Shown here: positions 1 through 10,499 of the stretch, one piece after another
Layout of the letters: each line of letters begins with the position of its first letter
Position numbering within the stretch: position 1 is the first letter of the stretch
Source of the DNA: Gnetum montanum
Taxonomy: Eukaryota > Streptophyta > Gnetopsida > Gnetales > Gnetaceae
DNA: 64,000 nt
Reading direction: 5' to 3'
Assembly: GCA_015680685.1 (NCBI GenBank)
Contig: MNCI01036144.1
Location: 544,927-608,926 of the forward strand
Made by a program: the position numbers and the translations under genes
The notes under the pieces: generated by a model
Seen by the model: only the letters and a program-made list of their open reading frames with translations
Told to the model about the DNA's origin: nothing
Databases searched by the model: none

Positions 1-271
1 TAGTTATCATGTTAAAATTTTTCTTTAGGCTATTTGTATGTTGATTTTTTAATTTTTAAAGAATTTTAAACTAACATTCCTAGAGTTTTTACTATTGCTA
101 GTTTCACCATTAACTAGAATGTTTAGCAAAATTCTTGTGAAATTCAACTTAGTATGTGATTGTTATTGCACTCAGTTCTTTGTTATGGTTGTTCCTAGTT
201 TTATTTTTTTTCTAAGTGTTATGGATTGTTGATATTGGTTTTAACAATGTGTTGTTGTTTTATCCATGTAG

Positions 272-2374
272 GGCTTTCCTTAAGCCCATCCTAGTGGTCG
301 TTGAATTGGTGGGGATACTTTGCTATGTCCACCTACCCAAACCCAACACCCCACCCATTAACATGGTCTTGGAGTGGGGCTCCTTATGGTTCTAGCTAGG
401 GACAAGATAGTTCTTAGCTTATCTTTTACAAAATTTTAGTATGATAATGTGGTCATACTTATTAGCCTATATGACTAGTGCCATTATGAAGTCCCTAATG
501 CCTTGATCTCCCAACCTAATCATCAAGTTTATAGTTAGGATCCCAAAATCCATGTGGAAGGTGAGGTGTTGGATAGTAAAGGTACTAGGGAGATGTGCCA
601 GCTATCCTAGATTTGGGACATGCCAAAATTCTCCTAGTACAATTCTAACAACACCCTAATGGTGGCTCACCAAGCCCACACATTGTTCCAAAATCCTCCC
701 AACACAGTGTACCATTTGGAAGGGTAAGCATATTTGTAAAAAATTTTCATATTTTTTTTGTTTATTTGGTTTATCTTTCCTTTATTAACTTATTGGTTTC
801 TATTTTTTTGAATCTTAAACATCTTGTAGATGTAAAGTGATGTAAAGTTAGTGTTAGCTTAGACCACAGTGGGGGTATTTACCAAAAGCTTGATAGTAAG
901 TATTGTGGTGATTGGTCAACTAAAGGATAATTTTGATAAGTACACCAACATCCTTGCTCCAGTCTTCTAGAGGTGCCTAGCCACTGAGACAACTCACAGT
1001 TGATGGGTGGCTCCTAAACACATTGTGGAAGAAGGCACCACAACTAGGCCCTCCTCAAAACCCTTATCGAGCAAGAAGAAGAAAGGTTGAAATTTTGTTT
1101 TTACTTTTTTATGTTATACTAACATTTTCATTCCTACATGATTTTAGGCTATTTTGGTTTTAAGTGTTTTCATGGTTTTAATTTGCTATTCTTATCATAT
1201 TTTGGTTATACGTGATGTGCCTACACCTAAGCTAATTGGCCATTTTTGTTGCTTTGCTAGGGCTTCCATCTCCTCTAGCATCACTTTGGTTGTTTGAAGA
1301 CACCCTGAGAGGACCCTCATCCTAACATATGATGAAGTGGAGTCAACATAGCATTGGTTGATGGGAAACGCACCTAGCCCAACCATCCTTGCTACTGAGA
1401 TGATGAACATTAGTAACTACTTTGATGAAGGAGTTAAGAAGTTCATCATCTGTATTCATGATGTGTTAATCACTTTGGCCAACAATGAGGCCACCTTCTG
1501 TGACCTCTTTGGCATTCCCATTGAAGGAATGAGAGTTGCCACCAAACTAGCAAAAGAGGCTAGCCACTGAGAGAACATGGAATCATGGCTAAATGCTCAT
1601 TGTGACCATTCTAGGTTGGCCTTGTGGAAGCCTAAGTTGGTAACAAATAATTTTTGTGAACTAAGGAGATCATGTGGACCCATTACTAGAACTTCATCTA
1701 TGAAAAAGTTTCCTTTGCCAGAGAGATGGTAGAGCAATGGTTGCAAATGGACCTGATCGTCCATAAGACTAAAGAGTAGAAAGATTACTATGCCTAAGTT
1801 CTCAAGTAGGGCTATGTGCAAAAGGACCATAGAAAGAAGTATAAGGTTTAATGTGAATCTTATCTTAACTGGTTGAAAGAGGAGACTACCAAACAGCATA
1901 AGTTGGAGTTGTTTGCAAAGGGGATCTAAGATGAAAGTGTCTTCAAATTGTTTGGAGATACTTTAACTATGGCTGAATACCCTACCTCTTAGATCTCTAC
2001 TACCTCAGGTGAAGTGTCTACTACTACAATATCACAAGAGTTGCCTACATGGATAGAGATTTATGAATGTAACATACTCACGGGTGTTAATCTTGGGGAT
2101 GTAAAATGGATCCACATGATGAAAGATCAAATCCTTCATCATTTGAAGGTTGGCCTTCATAACCTTCCCTTGGAGTACATCATGCCAAAGTCCCCTTAGG
2201 TTTTTTTGTTGTATGATCTTATTGTGTTTTATTTTGTTTAAGTTATTAACTTGGTTTTATTATGTGTTGATTACTAATTGTCCATTTGTTATCATGCTAA
2301 AGGCACCAAGCAATACTAACAACCCCATTGGTGAGGGTGCAAATGAAACCCAACCTCCTTTAGAGGACTCCTAA
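272..2374 (+). pseudogene. Antisense spliced gene of family 1, copy A (exons 2 to last)
   Basis: This protein gene lies on the strand opposite gag-pol, and no family was recognised. Exon-like blocks with protein similarity to copy B alternate with T-rich stretches. An acceptor ends at 271, a donor GTAAGC begins at 724 with its acceptor ending at 829, another acceptor ends at 1260, a donor is at 2200 and the last acceptor ends at 2302. Shared peptides include IWDMPKF with NNTLMV and LFQNP near 600-715, a LILTYDEVES block near 1315-1345, FDEGVKKFI and ATFCDLFGIP near 1420-1520, and NILTGV with LEYIMPKSP near 2070-2198. The end is QPPLEDS before a TAA at 2372. Exon 1 would lie left of the window. 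Internal stops at 1568, 1921 and 1990 show it is dead. The evidence for coding is protein-level conservation with copy B. Confidence 0.65.
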
Positions 2375-2739
2375 CATCACCAGTTGTCTATTATCATTGT
2401 GTGTTTTAGTTAGTTTGTTGATCGAATTTGATTTTGTTATGGCAAGTGTTAGCCAGTGATTTAATTATTGGATAGTTTTATTTATTTTATGATTTATTGT
2501 TTAGAAATTTGTCACATCATTTAATCATGGTTATCATGCTTTAGACATTTTGATTATTATCTTTAATTTTTGGTTTCAATTTTATCATTCTAGCATTATG
2601 GTTTTATTCATGTTACATGGTTTTATGTTGTGATTATGATATAAAGATGTGTTGGCTAACTTATATGGTTATAATGTAATAAAATGGTAAAACTGGCTAG
2701 GTAATAAAGTTGTAAAGTGAATCAAAAATAAGTTATGAC

Positions 2740-2965
2740 ATTTTGCTAGTTTAGCCATGGTAGGCCCTATGGTATTTACTAGTTTAAGGCCATGGAGGGC
2801 CATACGTTATTTGCTAATTTAAGGCCATAGTAGGTTGTAGGATTTTTCCAGTTTTAGGCCATGGTGGGCCTTGTAGTATTTACAAATTTAAGGCCATGGA
2901 AGGTCATAGGATTTTGCTAGTTTTAGGCCATAGCTAGCCCTAGAATTTTGTTAGTTTTAGGCCAT
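2740..2965. repeat. GGCC minisatellite downstream of protease, copy A
   Basis: About six imperfect units of roughly 30-60 bases are built around TAGTTTAAGGCCATGG and GGGCC. The same motif sits just past the protease in copy B (36605-36690) and in element F (55862-55945), and it borders the assembly gap in element E. It is therefore an inherited part of the elements. Confidence 0.75.
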
Positions 2966-3254
2966 GGAAATCCCTAGGATTTTGCAAAGGAAAACATATT
3001 TTTTGTCTATTTTTTGTTTTAAAATTTTTATGGATTTTTTCTAGTTTTAATGTTTTTATATTTAACATGATAAAAGAGAAAAGGCCTTAAAAGTAAAAAT
3101 ACAAAAAAGACTAAAGTTTAGGCTACATGCAAATTGAAATTTGACATAAAGTAAACCAAAATGGTGCATACAAGTAACACATAAAATAGGCCAAAAGGCT
3201 ATAAGTAACGATGACTATATGGTTATAAGTGTGTAGGGTAGGAGAATTAGAGGT

Positions 3255-6200
3255 GCACATCATTTGTACAAATGTTTCCTAATATTTGAGATATTAGGAA
3301 ATGTATATAGTCTATTTTGCTCAAGCTTGTATTCCTTGTCTCCCTTGTTAACGATGTTGAAGGGGAGCTCTCCCCATAATGTATCCCTAGGTCCATCATT
3401 GTTTGTTTTGGCCTCTTCTACTCCATTGGGCTTCTTGAACTTTTGGCTAAGAGTTTCTTCCTAAAACTCCACTTTGGACCCTTGTTCTACATCAATGTTG
3501 TTAACTACTAACAAAATAATGTTGTTGTCATGAATTAGTATTTAATTTCCCTTGTAATGTAAAGTAGATAAATTTCTTAGGGGATGGACGAGTACACAAC
3601 TTGTAGTTGAGCTAGCCAAAGCCTTCCTAGGATAAGGTTGAATCCTGGTGTTTCCTCCACCATCAAGAGGTTGGCCATTGTGGGGAATTGGTCCCCTACC
3701 ACAAAGTCTAAAGGCAAAGAGCCAAACCATGATCCATTAAAGCATTTAAGAGCTAATTTTGATGTGTTTTGTTATGCCTAAATGCTCAATGATGGTATAG
3801 GATATTATGTTCATTGCTGCTCCATCATCTACATGCACTCTATGCACTTTATATTGTCCTACCCTTATTATTATAAAGAGGGTAGCCTTGGTGATCTCAC
3901 TATTTTGGGGGTTGGTTTTGATTTTTCTATCACAAAATCCTAGTGATGTTGACCTTGTTTCTTCCCTAGGTGAAGGCAGTGTTATCACTACATGGATGGA
4001 TTCTTCACTAGAATGGATGTCCTTGCTAATGAAAATAGAGGTCAACATCTTAACAAGCATCTCGTGATATGCATTAAAAGTCATGACAAGGCCATACAAG
4101 CTAAGGGTTATGTTCTTTCACTTTAGCAACTATTTGACCTATTCCATTGCATTAAGGAAGTCCTTGTTATCAGTTGCGGACTTTTGTTCCTATTGTTCTT
4201 GACTTCATTCACCCCAAAATGAAAGCTTCATGTCTCAGTTGTTATGGCTTAGCCTCTTTTCCCTTCCTTTGGGACTGGGGATCCTCTCATGGTGTACTGG
4301 TTGAAGTAGCTTGGGTAGTAGAGGTCATGGGAATGGATGAGATGGGAGTGGGCTTCAGTGGACCTACTTCCTTCCATGCCTTGGCTTGGTTATTTTATTT
4401 ATTTTTAGGATTTTTCATGGGCTTCTTAAATTATTTACTTAGGAACTTCTTGTTGTCATTGGTTTGTTGAGAAGAATCCATCATGTTGGCTACCATAGAA
4501 GGACATTGTTCAGTTGTAAGGGTGGACTCGATTGAAATGGAAGGAGGCACTCTGATTACAAAAGGCTCTTTGGGGGATATTGGTGATGGTATCCTTAAAA
4601 TAAAGGGGATCCTTAAACTAGTGGAAGTTGAAGGGCCTCTTTCATTGTGAGGAGTATCCAAATCACAAATAGTTCCCTTGTTGGCCTTGGATCATTATTG
4701 ACATTGAAAGTTGCTATGGCATATGAGTTGTTGTTAGCATTGAATGAGTCCTTATAGACATGCATCGATTGGTTCTGTGGCCTAATTGGGTTGAAGGCAT
4801 TAAGCACCAGTTTGTCCTTGTCTATCATCTTCTGCAAGTTATCTTTTAGCACTAGGAAAAAATCAATATCATGACCTGGTAGCTTATGATAGTGATAGAA
4901 GCGGTTAATGTTAAAGTATCTAGGCACCAAAGGATCACCTTTGGTTGCATGAGTGGGATTTTTAGCTATTTCACATAGTCTCTCATGCCTCTTATGGGCA
5001 TTTTCTATCATTTTTTTATATTGTAGATGCCTTTAATAGTAGCCTAGTATACTTTGACCAGTCTTTTTGCTCAAAGTTAGGCCTAGTAGTAGTTGATGTT
5101 GAGGTCCCAAAAATTAAGGATTGGTTATCATAAGTAAAGGCTTTGGGTTGGTTCATTCTTGGCCCTTAGGTGGTCATCTTGCTCTCCTTTATTATAGTGG
5201 CCACTACTACATTGTTTTTCCTTCCTCTCTTCTTATTCTTTTGTGAGTGTTGATTTTTGTATGCCACATAGGTAGGTTCATGACTAACTTCTATGGCATC
5301 CTCTATGTTCTTAGTTTGAGAAAAATCCTAACTAAGTGACCATGAATCTAAGTAGTATAATTTCAACTTGATAAAGTTGTTAACTATTCCCTTGAAGATA
5401 GCGAAAAGGTGAGTTTTAGCTATCAGTTTTAGAATCTTGTTAAGAAAAGCATTCCATCATTGTATGAACTTTTGCACTAGCTTAAGGGATCCTTACTTGA
5501 TCTTCATTAGTTGATTAATGATATTTTTAGCTTTCGAATTGTACTTAAAATGGTTAACAAAGTGTGAAATCAAGTCTTCCAGTGAGGATATGGATCCTCT
5601 TAGCAAGTCATGATACTAGTATAGTGCTTTTCCTATAAGAGACATAGGGAAAATCTACATTATTATGTGTGGTCAGGCTTGTAGTAACAAGAAGTTAGAA
5701 CAAAAGGTTATAAGTTGTGATTTAGGGTCATCCTCACTATTGTACTTGGTAAATTAAGGTATGGGAACATTTTAGGAAAGAGTTAATTGTGTGACCGCAA
5801 GAATGATAGGATCATCTTGGTAGAAATCCATAATTTAATGGTATGAGGCATGGAACTCTTGAGCCTTTGAAACACTTCTGTTAAGTCCTGGATCATTTGG
5901 AATGCTTGATCCAGTCATTGAGATGCCCCCATGCTTTGAGGTGTCTCTAAGAAAGGTTGGGGTATGAGCTAAGAGGCATGTGGCCTCATAATTGGTTATG
6001 GCACTAAAGGGAGAGGTTGAGTCATCATCGTTGCGAATGAACTAAATAGTGAAAAAGAAGTTTATGTTGGTATCTAGAACACAAAAGGGAAAAAAGGGGT
6101 ATGTGACCCTTAGATCACTTAAGATCCCACTATCAGCCCCAATTGTGTGAAAAAGTTGGAAGTGATGGTCACAACCATCAATGATGACCATGCAGACTAT

Positions 6201-6680
6201 GTTTGCATAGCAAAAGGCATGGAGAAGAGAAAGGTTGTTGCTTGCAACAACGATTATGTTTAGTGTACTACTATAACAAGCACTAGTCCAAACATGATCA
6301 AATATGGAGGAGGTAAGGAACTTACCCTATGAAAGAGGCAATGGGAGTTGAGGTGGGTATGATATCTTTGGAAGTTGATTTTTGGAAGAGCCCTCCTATG
6401 AGATTCTCATGACCAGACTCAACCCTAAACTCATCCTCTTCCCCATGTTGTTTGTCTGAGCTAGCCTTCCCATCCTCTTCATCCATCTTAATTAATTAAG
6501 AATGATGCATGCATAGGTTTCATTTAATGGTATTTTATTGTATGAAGAAGGTATGTATTCCTTCCTATCAGGGTGGATGAGTTCATACTCTTCTTTTTCC
6601 ACTACTTCAATTCTTGGAATGAGCATGCCAGGTTGAATTTTGGCATAAATGAAGTGGTAATGATCTTCATTTATCATCAA
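3255..6680 (-). pseudogene. gag-protease polyprotein, copy A (broken)
   Basis: This is the capsid and aspartic protease polyprotein of a Tat/Ogre-like element, read right to left. The N-terminus (6680-6492) has FIYAKIQPG and resembles the gag start of element F (59574). A zinc-knuckle-like block at 4900-4800 (YHYHKLPGHD, then LQKMIDKDKL) follows the Tat-lineage pattern, but the last Cys is lost. The gag tail at 4661-4500 repeats a PF-I-R-I/V-P motif. Protease is at 4099-3746 with VHVDDGAAMNIIS, where the first Asp would be catalytic. A post-protease segment continues to about 3255 (KPNGVEE, GELPFNIVN). The region 6490-5010 is largely stop-ridden but aligns in order with B, E and F. It cannot make a full-length product. 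Confidence 0.75.
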
Positions 6681-7057
6681 AAATTTTTGGCTTCACCCCC
6701 TAAGCTTGAGTGACTGCATACACTTAGCTACAATGGGGTCTTTAAGGTCATAAACCCTTACAGACTATTGCCTGGATGTTGTATTAGTAAAGTTAAAAGG
6801 CAAAATAATTGATTGGATAAATGACATGTTGATAATTTTTGAAATTGGCCTAGTGAAATGCTTAATTAATTAATAAAATAAAAATTCTAGAAGATAGAAT
6901 TTTTAAAATGTAAAAGGAGGTGTCGGTTGTTAAGTTGTTGTGCACTACGACTATAAAATACAATGCAAGTTGTAGTCAAATGGGCACACCTTTTACTTTG
7001 GAAAGGACAAGAATTTTATGTCAAAACACCCACCACACTAGGCCTACTAGTAGTACC
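6681..7057 (-). other. 5' leader of copy A
   Basis: Noncoding stretch between the LTR and gag. It aligns loosely with the leader of copy B (40345-40790), including an AATTAATTAAT tract at 6870 matched near 40712. The family's primer-binding motif, clear in B, E and F, is not recognisable near 7050. Confidence 0.5.
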
Positions 7058-8126
7058 CATGTTGGAGCTAGAAAGCAGGAAAGAAAGAAGGTAAGATAAA
7101 CAATCTTACACACTCCCACATAGTGTTGGAGATGTCTCCCCTTGGCAAGATTAATGTTTATCTCCCAAAAAAGAATAAGGTAAAAATTTTTGTTTTTACA
7201 AAGGTTTTATGAGGTTCTTATAAGAACACCAATGTTAGCCTTGCTATGAAATTTTCATAGTAGAGGAGTATTAGATTTTGGATGGGATATCAATGCTAGC
7301 CTTGCTATGAAATTTTCATAGTAGATGAGGGTAAGGTTTTGGCTGTTTGTGACGAGTAATGCTAGCCTTTGGATCCCACAAAGGCATGTGAAACAATTCT
7401 ATCTTATAGTCATAGTGCACAATGAACTATAAAATAAACTATGTATGGTAAGTTTTGATATCCCCAAGGTACCCAAACCATTCTAGTTACCAAAAATAGT
7501 AAACAGGAATTTTGCCCATGCTGGCTTTTTAGGAGAAACACAAAGCTTTCAAGAACCATGCTGGTTTGCATGGGCAACACTAGGTTGCATGAGTAATGAT
7601 GGGGATGCAAGATCAACACTAAGGTGCAGTATCAATGCTAACACAACTAGAGCCATCCTAGAGTTGTAGGAGAAACATTGGGGTTACTAGACCAATGTTG
7701 GGCATGTCGAACTCGAGGAGCAATGCTAGGGTTACATGAGCCATGTTGAGGCTATAGGAGCCACACTAAGGCTTTAAGAGTTAAACCCCCCAACACTAAG
7801 CATAGATGACTCTAGTGTAGCAAATTTCACACCCCCACAAAACCCATGAAAATGCCAATTGTTTCAATCCAATAGGCATTTTTGACTTCCCATCCCTCCT
7901 ACTGCACAAATATGGACATAATATGACTTTTTTCACTTGGGGGTTAAGGCTATAATGACTTCTAAGGTATATTTTTAGCTCCAAAAGTTAAAGTATGTGA
8001 AATTTCATCTCGTGGATTATAATCTTTAGATTTTATAATGAAATTTTAGCCTTGGATTTCATGGGGTGAAAGTTACAATGTCGAAAAGATTACAACATGC
8101 ATTTTCTTGGTGGTGTTTTAGAACAC
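7058..8126 (-). repeat. 5' LTR of copy A (diverged)
   Basis: The right end (near 8030-8126) aligns with the start of the copy B LTR: AACACCACCAAGAAAATGCA in minus reading against the AACATCACAAAGAAAATCAA of B, then a GTTACAATGT block. Inside, GCTAGCCTTGCTATGAAATT plus TTCATAGTAG occurs twice, at 7237 and 7298. The left boundary is approximate because no clean primer site marks it. The ORFs here have no coding support. Confidence 0.5.
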
Positions 8127-8198
8127 TCTAATGCACATACATCAACACTAATAAATATGCTTCAAGATTAATTTTACTTTTTCATCATTATTTATAAT
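8127..8198 (+). pseudogene. Left stub of the Ty1/copia integrase split by copy B
   Basis: 72 bases lie between the LTR of copy A and the 3' LTR of copy B. One frame reads into 42649 onward, across copy B, to give an integrase-like segment with EVYDLNTFTKS just before the clearer PQQNG block. The assignment rests mainly on continuity across the insertion of B. Confidence 0.35.
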
Positions 8199-9312
8199 TA
8201 TAACATTTGAAAAATTTGATTCTGGAAGGCCAAAGCTTTCAAGGCAAAATAGTTTAACTTCGAATTCGATGCGCCTCGAGAAAAGGTACCAAAGAGCTAT
8301 GGATGGTCTTGTCGATTACCCAAGGACTTATCATTTGTTAACAATGTGATTAAATGAATTGGAAAATGCACATCTAAATGTAAAGAAATAGAAAATAAAT
8401 TTGCATCAAAGAAATCAACTACATTTTTTTATTAAAATAATAAAATTGTTTGCAAGAACAAAGTTTAGAAAAGTACAAAATTTTGTGCTTAGCCAACTAG
8501 GTATGTTCTATAGTTATCTTTACTCTTTGGTAGTTCTAAGTATCTACTCCTAAAGCTTGCCACTAGTTTCTCTATTATTGGATCAATGTTATAAATGGAA
8601 GGATGGTTCTAAACTTCTAATGAATCTACACTACTTTGTTCATCTTGAATGCAATTTACCAAAATTTCCTTTTAATGTAGTCAACTTCAATTTAAATAGT
8701 CCATTTAGTAAGTAATTTATTGTTGTAGATCTCTACTATGATTGTTGAAATATTACTACAAATTTTTGGTGTATGCAGGTCATCCTTTGGCAACATATTT
8801 ATTAAATTTGGAAATTTTCATGCCTTTTACATTAACTTCATTATTTTTTAGTGTAAAACTTTAATGACCAAATTTTATATGCTAGTTGCAACTGTCCCTA
8901 GCATAAAAACTTAAACCCAAATTTTATGTCTTGGTTGTAGGTGGCCCCAACATAAAAATTGAAATCCAAATTTTATACACTAGCTATAAGTGGCCCTAGC
9001 ATAAAAACTAGCATGGCCAACATATAAGCTAAACAAATGTCAAATTCAATGATCTATAAGGCATTTTCATCCTTCCCAAGCCTAGATATATGCAAAATAT
9101 AGGTTTTCCTACCCTGAAAATGAGGCATTCACAACTTTTGAAGCATTTTTTAGCTTTCATAAGCTATGATGTGTGAGACTATAGTCTATGAACTACAAAT
9201 TTCACACTTTACAATAAAAATTTTGCCTAAATTGTATTTGCTATTATTTTCCACCAAATTAAAAGTGATTTTGGTCATGGGCTTCAACATTAGTTTTCTT
9301 TCTAGTGTTTCA
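8199..9312 (-). repeat. 3' LTR of copy B
   Basis: 1114 bases aligning with the 5' LTR at 41430-42648. Read on the minus strand it opens with TGAAACACTAG directly after a purine tract. The end at 8199 is TATAAC, so the terminal CA has decayed to TA. It contains a roughly 55-base tandem repeat (about 8860-9010) with the core CAAATTTTATACACTAGCTA plus GTGGCCC, also found in the 5' LTR at about 42140-42300. Confidence 0.85.
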
Positions 9313-9328
9313 TTGACCCCTCTTTGTT
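9313..9328 (-). promoter_or_regulatory. Polypurine tract of copy B
   Basis: On the minus strand the bases before the 3' LTR read AACAAAGAGGGGTCAA. The same tract, with GGCC for GGTC, precedes the 3' LTRs of E (26464-26479) and F (54269-54284). It primes plus-strand synthesis in this class of element. Confidence 0.8.
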
Positions 9329-9604
9329 AATGTTTTGAGGATTAACCTGAGAGACAATGACAAAGAATGCAAAACACCACCATAGGTCCATTACCAATGT
9401 TTCCTCTTTGTGCTTGATTCTATTACTGTTAAACCATACTGAAGAGTGCTTGTGATGCTGGAATAAGATTATGATGGGATGATATTAGTTTGAGAGGGGA
9501 TGAAGGCTATATTTGGCTATAAAGGAATGGTCACATGGGTTAACAAAGAATTCTAGATATTGACACCATGGTTACAATATGTTAGTGACATGCTTGTTGA
9601 TTGG

Positions 9605-10468
9605 TGATGAGTAGTGAGGTACCCCTACGCTCAATCATACAAATATGAGCATGTACACACAATCCGGTCGAATTTCACAGATGGACTAGCTGTGGCACCT
9701 AGATAGTTATATGTTGATCACAGTTTGCTATTTTCCCATCTATACTAGTATTTTATTTGTCATGTATGGTTTAGTCTAGCGTGAGGTGTATGATGTGATT
9801 CCTAACACTAGGCTACTCCTAGATTCAATGAAAAATAATCTTGATTTAAGCTAATAGGCAATAGGAAACAAAATCTAAACTAGCCTAAGTGCGATGAGCG
9901 TCCATCCTTAATCATCCATATGAATCTTGGACTTTGTGTACTACTTCTAGGCCTACCAAGCACACATTACTTAAGAACTACTAGATACACTACTAGGTTG
10001 CCAAGTAGTTACACTTAAATGTTTGTTATCAAGATGTACTCATTCTACATCTAACAATAGGAATATTAAATGATGATAGAGAAATATTAACTAAGAAAAT
10101 AATAAATAAAAATTAAAAATTAAAAAATTTAAAACTAAGTGAATAGTGTAATGATGGAGTAATCTCAATCTTTATTGTCGATTATGTGCATGTCCAAGTA
10201 TGTCACACTAGAACAAAGGTTTCGTACAATTATAAACATCACACTGTGTGCATGCATTGGGAAGGAACTAAAAACTAATTGAAAATTGATAAAAAGACTC
10301 TACCCTAAGACTTATCAACTAACTCCCTTCTTCTACACCTGAATGCTATATTTATAGGCCTATAAAGGAATCACGATATCGTGTATTTGATATTGTTATC
10401 TAGGCTACGATATTGCATACCCGATATGAAGGATCCGATATCGAGGCCTAGCAAACCATGATTCATCA
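9605..10468 (-). repeat. 3' LTR of element D
   Basis: 864 bases, paired with 17830-18691. On the minus strand it has a cluster of GATAT-type motifs (10375-10442), then a TATA box (TATAAATA, complement of 10349-10356). The adjacent interior reads TTGTGGGGGTA on the minus strand (10469-10479), the PPT shared with element G. Confidence 0.93.
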
Positions 10469-10499
10469 TACCCCCACAACTAAATAACAACTAGTCCTC

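Larger units (their letters stand above)
1..8126 (-). mobile_element. Copy A: giant Tat/Ogre-like Ty3/gypsy element, 5' part only
   Basis: The element runs right to left: 5' LTR (about 7058-8126), leader, gag-protease (6680 to about 3255), a minisatellite (2740-2965) and a plus-strand antisense gene (272-2374). The window starts inside it, so RT, integrase and 3' LTR are not visible. It matches copy B (8199-42648) block by block in the same order, which is the main evidence for the call. The copy is old: gag is split by many stops and the primer-binding site is no longer recognisable. Its 5' LTR ends next to a 72-base remnant that precedes copy B, so A and B are separate insertions lying side by side. 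Confidence 0.8.

Noticed and set aside
7410-7984. Minus ORFs of 62-69 residues
   Set aside because: They fall in the decayed LTR of copy A and have no motif or counterpart in the LTR of B.
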